The notes under the pieces are model-generated. The model saw only the letters and a program-made list of their open reading frames with translations, made no database searches and was not told the DNA's origin. DNA of 12,979 bases from Phoronis ovalis. Taxonomy: Eukaryota; Phoronida; Phoronidae. Below, in pieces: positions 8,493-12,979 of this stretch. The translations under genes and the position numbers were made by a program. The stretch is from the NCBI GenBank assembly GCA_028565635.1, contig JAOXYB010041283.1, positions 1-12,979 on the forward strand. The letters are read 5' to 3'. Numbering within the stretch: the first letter of the stretch is position 1; each line of letters starts with the position of its first letter.

Positions 8493-8770
8493 CTAAGATG
8501 GCTTTCTAGTACTTTAATTTGTTTTAAAAAATTAATTTCAAACATTTTTTATTTTTGTCTGTTGTTTATTTTGATATTGGTGATTTGCTAATTTTCTAGC
8601 ACTTTAATTTATTTAAAAAAATTAATTTCAAACATTTTTTATTTTTGTCTGTTGTTTATTTTGATATTGGTGATTTGCTAAGATGGCTTTCTAGCACTTT
8701 AATTTATTTTAAAAAAGTAGTTTCAAACATTTTTTTGTTTTTGTCTGTTGTTTATTTTGATATTGGTGAT
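8493..8770 (+). repeat. three-copy tandem repeat, 90-95 bp unit
   Basis: Copies begin at about 8493, 8588 and 8678, each with CTAA near its start and reading through TTTCTAG, ACTTTAATTT, TTTCAAACATTTTTT and GTCTGTTGTTTATTTTGA to TATTGGTGAT. Copies 1 and 2 are nearly identical apart from the loss of about five bases (GATGG region) in copy 2; copy 3 keeps that region but differs in the middle (GTAG for TTAA, TTTTTTTG for TTTTTTAT). The high identity means recent duplication. No open frame spans it. Confidence 0.9.
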
Positions 8771-9482
8771 GGTTTTCTCTGATGTAGACCATACCACAGG
8801 TATAACTCATGCTTTTAAAATATGACACCAGTCTGATGTGGGTGATTGACATTTGAAGTAAGTTGCATTAAAACCTACCCTACACAGATAATGCATCAAA
8901 AATGAATTAAAAATAAACTCATTAAGTAAACAAAATTAATGTAGAATCAGCAGGCACTGTCTAGTACTAGGTGTAACACACTCATGTACTTTCCTAGGTC
9001 TTGCCGTCAGGTATATTCATTATATCTCTCACTAACCAATGAAATAGATCAATCTCTTCATAGTTTTCAGCCATTAGCATTGCTCTTTTTGAATTCTTTC
9101 CATAAAATATTTTCCTGTCTTTCTTTATTCATCATAAACATTTATGGATGAATATGTTGGTTATTTGACAATTCAAAAAAATTGGTTGATGGGCACTGTC
9201 TCATTACAATTGACAAAGTTAAGCTTTGGTGAAAAGAGTGATATTGATGAATAATATTTTTTTTAAGATCATTGTTGTATGTTTGCACCTTTAGTCATCT
9301 TAGAGCTATAGCTTGCTTAAAAATTGGAATGAAAGGAAACATAAAAACCCAATAGACTTGCTGTCTTATATAGCTCAGCTACCCTAAATACCAAATTTCC
9401 ACTTGAGTTCTTTATATTGTTTTGAAAATGTAATTATTAAAAACTTGTGCATTTTTCTAGTCACCTTCTCTTAAACTTTTGA
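8771..9482. other. AT-rich spacer
   Basis: No gene seen. GAA|GTAAGT near 8857 is a good donor-like word, but no open frame or acceptor supports an exon before it. TAAAACCTACCCTAC near 8869 repeats a word found near 6087. Confidence 0.5.
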
Positions 9483-9836
9483 TATGGAAACAGAATAAAA
9501 ATAATACCCTGTGGCAGAATCTCTTCTAAAGTAATAGTTTTGCACTTTGAAGATACCATTTCAAATTCTCAGATCTCTGGAAATATTTCATTAAAAAAAT
9601 GGGTACTAATTAAACAATTAACCCTATTTTTGCCATCTTATAGACATTTAGTAGATCATAACCAGTTGGTTAAATCATTAATGATCTCATGGCTTTCATG
9701 CAAATGCCATGAAAAACTGAGGCATGTGCATCAATTGGAGTTCGCATTTAGACAGACATATATTTTCAATTTTATTAATGGTTTTTCTAGGGCTTTGAGG
9801 TTTTTAACAGATTTGACTGCCTGCATAGTTTATTGA
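9483..9836 (+). CDS. longest open stretch in the window; unrecognised, doubtful
   Basis: A stretch of 117 sense codons, stop to stop, ending at TGA 9834-9836. There is no ATG in its first half; the internal Met is at about residue 68. It encodes HFEDTISNSQISGN near its start and a Cys/His-containing SCKCHEKLRHVHQLEF later. At about one-third G+C an open stretch this long is only mildly unlikely somewhere in 13 kb over six frames. It overlaps the start of the next open frame by a few bases and lies immediately before the signal-peptide-like exon, so it could be 5' untranslated DNA of that gene. A TTTTTAACAG acceptor-like word ends at 9810. Confidence 0.15.
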   Translation, partial: YGNRIKIIPCGRISSKVIVLHFEDTISNSQISGNISLKKWVLIKQLTLFLPSYRHLVDHNQLVKSLMISWLSCKCHEKLRHVHQLEFAFRQTYIFNFINGFSRALRFLTDLTACIVY

Positions 9837-9870
9837 TCAGTATAAGTGTTTGCATAGATGTGGGTCTGAC

Positions 9871-9934
9871 ATGTTTTACCAAGGCTCTCATGCTATGATT
9901 ATTCTGTTGGTTTTATGTATGAACGTGCCTTCAG
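9871..9934 (+). CDS. candidate first coding exon: signal peptide of a secreted protein
   Basis: Start ATG is at 9871, or at 9895, which gives the tighter signal peptide. The peptide MIILLVLCMNVPS has a strongly hydrophobic core typical of secretory signal peptides. The exon ends CCT TCA G at 9934, followed at once by GTAAGT, a consensus 5' splice donor (CAG|GTAAGT), leaving one base of a split codon. The frame is open back to 9829. Joined to the exon at 11264 the split codon becomes GCA (Ala) and the sequence runs on as ICQA|EPVLTT, placing a plausible signal-peptidase site (Cys at -3, Ala at -1). Joined to the nearer acceptor at 10016 it becomes GGA (Gly) followed by VYAYSVKS and a stop. Both joins are inferences; no family is recognised. 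Confidence 0.42.
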
Positions 9935-9940
9935 GTAAGT
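9935..9940 (+). promoter_or_regulatory. strong 5' splice donor GTAAGT
   Basis: CAG|GTAAGT is a perfect match to the U1-complementary donor consensus, directly at the end of the signal-peptide-like coding stretch. Confidence 0.5.
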
Positions 9941-10015
9941 TTATGAAATACTTTTTTACCTATGTAACAGGTTTAAGATATAATTTGTTGTTTTCTTTTA
10001 ACTGTTTCCTTCAAG

Positions 10016-10065
10016 GAGTTTATGCATATTCTGTAAAATCATTAGCAGAAAATCTTAGAAGTTAA
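10016..10065 (+). CDS. alternative second exon, short C-terminus
   Basis: A strong 3' splice acceptor with a long pyrimidine-rich tract (TTTTCTTTTAACTGTTTCCT then TCAAG) ends at 10015. An intron 9935-10015 would be 81 nt, a multiple of three, so the frame is kept whether or not it is removed. Spliced, the protein would end VYAYSVKSLAENLRS at TAA 10063-10065, giving a secreted peptide of 37 residues from the upstream ATG or 29 from the downstream one. TCT|GTAAAA at about 10030 could instead be a donor, leaving phase 0. This competes with the exon at 11264. Confidence 0.25.
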
Positions 10066-11263
10066 ATTATAATACCTTGCCTATTATTTTACTCATACTG
10101 AAACATCAAACAACAGTTCCCACATCTTGTTCCTCATTTTTCTCTTCAGAACCCCTTTTTTCTCACCTTGTGAGCACTTTAAGCTGTGTTGGCATTGCAT
10201 GTGAGAGAGATTTGAGCTTGAGAATGGTGTTGGAGTAGCCCTGGTACATGCAATATTTTGCAAATTGAGTAACAAATGTCTGTAAATCTTTTACTAGTAA
10301 ACACTTCAACAGAAAAAGAAAACAAATATGCTATGCCTGTTTTAATGTAGGATACAGTTTGTTTGATAGATTTTATTTCCAGTTTTATGTTTGTTGTCAA
10401 CCTTCACAAGTCAAGTCTGTTTTAGAAGTTTCAGTTTTGACTCTTGCTTCAATACATTTTTGAACCCAAAAATGCAAAGTGTAACAAATAATTGTTTTAT
10501 TTCTTCATTTATGCAATTCCTGATAGAAAGGATGAGTAACAATACTAATAATTGCAGTATTTCACTTTATAGAATATTCATTTTACTGCGGAACACCTTA
10601 GGAAATACAGTAGAGTAATCTCAGTGTTTGATAAAAACCCTACTAGGGCAGGCTTATACCTTGGGGAAATGTAGTATATTAATTAAAACTGGATAATGAA
10701 TGATCGTCTGTTTATCTTCACAGCTTAACCTTGAGTACTACTGAGAAATAACCTTCCTGCTATTTGTTCAGGGTTTTTAATTTCTGAAAAAATCTCATTT
10801 TTCATGAAAAAATGTAATAGAGTAAATATAGAGTAGAAATACTTGTTTTCCAAAAATATTAGCACATCAAAAGACTGGTTTATTAGGATATTTTGGTGTT
10901 TTATCTCATTTGTGTTTTTGCCTTCTAAATTGATATTGACTTGCTCCACTGTTCCTAGGTTCTGGTCTGTCATGCACTAGCTAGGATATTATGACAAACA
11001 CATATTTTTTTATTTTCTAAAAATAAAAATGAATAACCAGGGATCAAATAACCTCCAAGTATATAATATCTTAAGTTTGTCTGTTGTCTGGTTAATACCT
11101 TGCATGGAGGGTAGTGATAGATTAATGTACTAGCCCAATCTTTCTTTCAATGTGTTGAAGTGGAGTAATTCTCTGACATAACTGTGTTAAGAATGTCTTG
11201 AAGCAGACGAGCAGTTGCTGCATGTAACCATGGAATACTCATCATTGTTTTTGCTTTTTACAG
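10066..11263. other. AT-rich DNA, probably intronic or downstream
   Basis: If the gene model with the exon at 11264 is right, this is most of a 1,329-nt intron (9935-11263). It contains small open frames on both strands, including an 82-codon minus-strand frame at 10725-10973 beginning MTDQNLGTVEQVN; none has supporting signals. Confidence 0.45.
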
Positions 11264-11297
11264 CAATCTGTCAAGCTGAACCAGTCCTAACAACAAG
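11264..11297 (+). CDS. candidate 34-nt second coding exon
   Basis: The acceptor is TGTTTTTGCTTTTTACAG and the donor AAG|GTAGGT, both strong. Of three frames only one is open, and it is the one demanded by the phase of the upstream exon: two bases (CA) complete the split codon, then ten codons read ICQAEPVLTT with AG left over for the next exon. The agreement of acceptor, donor, open frame, phase and a sensible signal-peptide cleavage site is the main support. The next exon must supply one base after AG. As a microexon it is easy to miss by automated prediction. Confidence 0.42.
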
Positions 11298-12470
11298 GTA
11301 GGTGATTTTTGTAATTTTTGGTTCGTGTAATTTTCCTCACTCAGTATATTTTTTATAGAATTTATGACAAAACTCTTATTTCCCAAAGCAAAAACTGCAA
11401 AGTACATTTTTCTGCTTCATATTAAAACTGGATGGGTATAGTTTTATTTTTAGGAGTTCAGCTTTTACATGCAAAAAATCTAAATTTTTTGAACTGTATC
11501 AAGAAGCTTTAAATGATTTTACTTAAAAAGACAAATTTAGAAAGTATAAAGCAATCCATCTTTAACAAAAGGGGCAAAGTTTAAGTGTGCAACCTGTAAA
11601 AAAATGTATGGCATAGAGGCATAGAAAGTCATGTATGTTTGCCATGTATAACAATACTCAATCTAATTAGCTGAATAACATGGCATAACTTTTGCTTTCT
11701 AAACATTTAATACATTCACCTGGTTTCTTTGGAATTCATGTTATTTCAATACTAAATTATACACATCTTGTTTGAATTCATACTGGCTACCCTCAAGTTG
11801 TTTACTTTTGTCTTGCTGTTGGTTTTTTCTGTAATTCATAATTTTTTACATTCTGCTGAGTTGTCCTAAAGAGTGTTTGTAGATGTAAGGATTGCTATTT
11901 TTGATATTGTGCATATGTTTCTCAAATTATTCCTAGAAGAAAGTTGTATCATTGGTATTCAATGTCCTGCTACATATTGTGTGGGATATGAATTGAACTA
12001 AAAATTTATAATTTCTAAATTGATGTGAACTGGCTATTTAAGGATCACACTGTTAAAGATGTACTAAACATGTACTGAGGCTGACCCACCTTTGAGTGGC
12101 AGGGAAGGTTGCTGATCATGAGGAGAATGGCCTCACTTAGTCTGGACACTGGCTTTTAATATATTTAAAATTACTCACAATTGTTATAATATATTCAATT
12201 TATATTTATTTTATTAGTAATGTTATTTGTTATGTTAAAAAGAAATCTAAAAGACTGGAACTGTTGTTTCCTTTCTTGTCAATAAAATAGCACGCAAATT
12301 ATGGCAAAATATATCAGAAAATCAGTGGGTATCACTTAATGGAGAATTGGTACCTTGTGCGACACAATTACATAGATAAAATTAATCTTTTTTTTTGGAT
12401 TGGTTGTAAAATGGGATATATTCATTTCACTTATGTCAAACCCCTACTGCTGTGAATTGGAAATTTACAG
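11298..12470. other. AT-rich DNA, probably intronic, with one GC-richer patch
   Basis: No firm exon. The segment 12068-12158 is clearly richer in G+C than its surroundings. Its minus strand is open and reads SRLSEAILLMISNLPCHSK ahead of an AAG|GTGGGT donor-like word, but there is no good acceptor. A second acceptor-like word, TCAAATTATTCCTAG, ends near 11937. Confidence 0.35.
11454..11526 (+). CDS. possible terminal exon, alternative A
   Basis: The acceptor is TATAGTTTTATTTTTAG. Joined in phase to the 34-nt exon it completes AGG (Arg) and reads SSAFTCKKSKFF then ELYQEALNDFT to TAA at 11524-11526. It would give a secreted peptide of roughly 50-60 residues with a single Cys in the mature part. 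The AT-rich codons and early stop leave chance as a strong alternative. It is mutually exclusive with the exon near 12471 unless alternatively spliced. Confidence 0.15.
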
Positions 12471-12620
12471 GAAACAAGTTCTGGTAGACAAGATGATATG
12501 TCTCTCAGCGAAATAGAACTTGTCACTGGCACTTGCTATACTGGTGTAACAAACAGTAAATTGACAAACAATACCTGTGAGAACTTTTTCTTGATTGACA
12601 CAGGTTTGCAGTTCGTTTGA
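12471..12620 (+). CDS. possible third coding exon, secreted-type sequence
   Basis: The open frame at 12456-12617 follows an acceptor TTTACAG at 12470. It reads TSSGRQDDMSLSEIELVTG, then TCYTGVTNSK and LTNNTCENFFLIDT, ending GLQFV and TGA at 12618. Two Cys and an NNT glycosylation sequon suit an extracellular protein. Phase is the difficulty: this frame needs phase 0 at 12471, or the AG at 12477-12478, which would fit the phase left by the 34-nt exon (AG|T = Ser). ACAG|GTTTGC at 12603 is a weak donor; splicing from it to the good acceptor at about 12704 would give ANCSCLTV and a stop. The minus strand is also open here, so the evidence is modest. Confidence 0.25.
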   Translation, partial: ETSSGRQDDMSLSEIELVTGTCYTGVTNSKLTNNTCENFFLIDTGLQFV

Positions 12621-12899
12621 GTTTTGGATGAGCACTGTATGTTTGCTTAGCAATGTTGGCACCATCAGAAATTTTACAACTTGCCTATCTATTTTTTGTG
12701 TCAGCAAACTGTTCTTGTCTCACTGTATAATGCAATAGCAATTAAAATTATAAACTCTTTTTACAACAACTGCCAACAGCAAAAAAATACCTTTATTGCA
12801 ATTGTCAGGTTGTCTGGAATACTTGCCAGAGATTGGGTAGTTTTGGATAATTTTTTATTTTGGTATCCAAATCGGGAGACCAGGAAACAAGGTCCAAAA
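12621..12899. other. AT-rich DNA with an acceptor-like site
   Basis: CTATCTATTTTTTGTGTCAG, ending at 12704, is a good acceptor-like sequence. The frame after it stays open to 12908 but has a low-complexity, AT-driven start (residues QTVLVSLYNAIAIKIINS), so I do not call it a gene. Confidence 0.35.
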
Positions 12900-12979
12900 G
12901 CTCAGTAAAGCTCGCAATACGGTTTTTATCGATTATACGATAATATCGATAACTTAGAAGAAATTAGCGAAACGATAAT
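12900..12979. repeat. CpG-rich, ATCGAT-containing palindromic end segment
   Basis: CpG suddenly becomes frequent at the right edge. TTATCGAT (12926-12933) faces ATCGATAA (12945-12952), with ATTAT-ACG-ATAAT nested between; ACGATAAT at 12937 recurs as the last eight bases of the window. It may be the end of an inserted repeat continuing past the window; truncation prevents identification. Confidence 0.35.

Noticed and set aside
8857-8862. Consensus-like donor GAA|GTAAGT
   Set aside because: No open frame or acceptor upstream supports an exon ending there.
10725-10973. 82-codon minus-strand frame beginning MTDQNLGTVEQVN
   Set aside because: It has an ATG but a weak start context, no splice support, and an AT-driven hydrophobic second half; length is within chance.
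12465-12707. 80-codon minus-strand open frame
   Set aside because: It is antisense to the candidate exon at 12471, has no signal or motif of its own, and looks like a compositional shadow.

Overview
This is AT-rich eukaryotic DNA, roughly one-third G+C and mostly non-coding. There are no closely packed reading frames, no operon-like spacing and no ribosome-binding sites. Decayed dispersed repeats, splice-like signals and long runs of A/T suggest the genome of a marine invertebrate. Repeats built on TGACCT half-sites, TAGGCCTA-type words and long G or C homopolymers fit an echinoderm or related deuterostome, but that is an impression, not a demonstration. I see no bacterial genes, rRNA, tRNA, CRISPR array or complete transposon.

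Layout. Positions 1-2520 are AT-rich spacer with an AT microsatellite and one small unrecognised frame. Positions 2523-3210 hold a coding-like patch with shifted frames, then a 90-codon open stretch that is richer in CpG and carries three tandem triloop hairpins. An imperfect 121-bp hairpin lies at 3388-3508. Two copies of a TGACCT-rich dispersed repeat sit at 3560-4050 and 6060-6360. Between and after them are a short degenerate tandem repeat (6419-6539), a CpG-rich patch with hairpins (6540-6720) and two inverted copies of a 39-bp segment (5762-5800 and 7100-7138). The right-hand copy lies inside an interrupted minus-strand reading frame (7080-7328) that looks like a decayed protein-coding sequence. 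Each copy has a 13-base G run on its upstream side. A three-copy tandem repeat of 90-95 bp is at 8493-8770.

The most gene-like part is on the plus strand after 9480. A hydrophobic start consistent with a signal peptide (9871-9934) ends at a textbook donor, CAG|GTAAGT. Two acceptors in the right phase follow: one 81 bases on (10016), the other opening a 34-nt exon with strong splice sites at 11264-11297. Later candidate exons are at 11454 and 12471. If these models hold, the window contains the 5' part, or all, of a gene for a small secreted protein. The exon structure is inferred from sequence signals only and the family is not recognised.

I did not find a convincing new biological system. 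The points most worth checking are the split secreted-protein gene, the interrupted minus-strand frame with its G-run-bordered partner copy, and the hairpin cluster near 2950.
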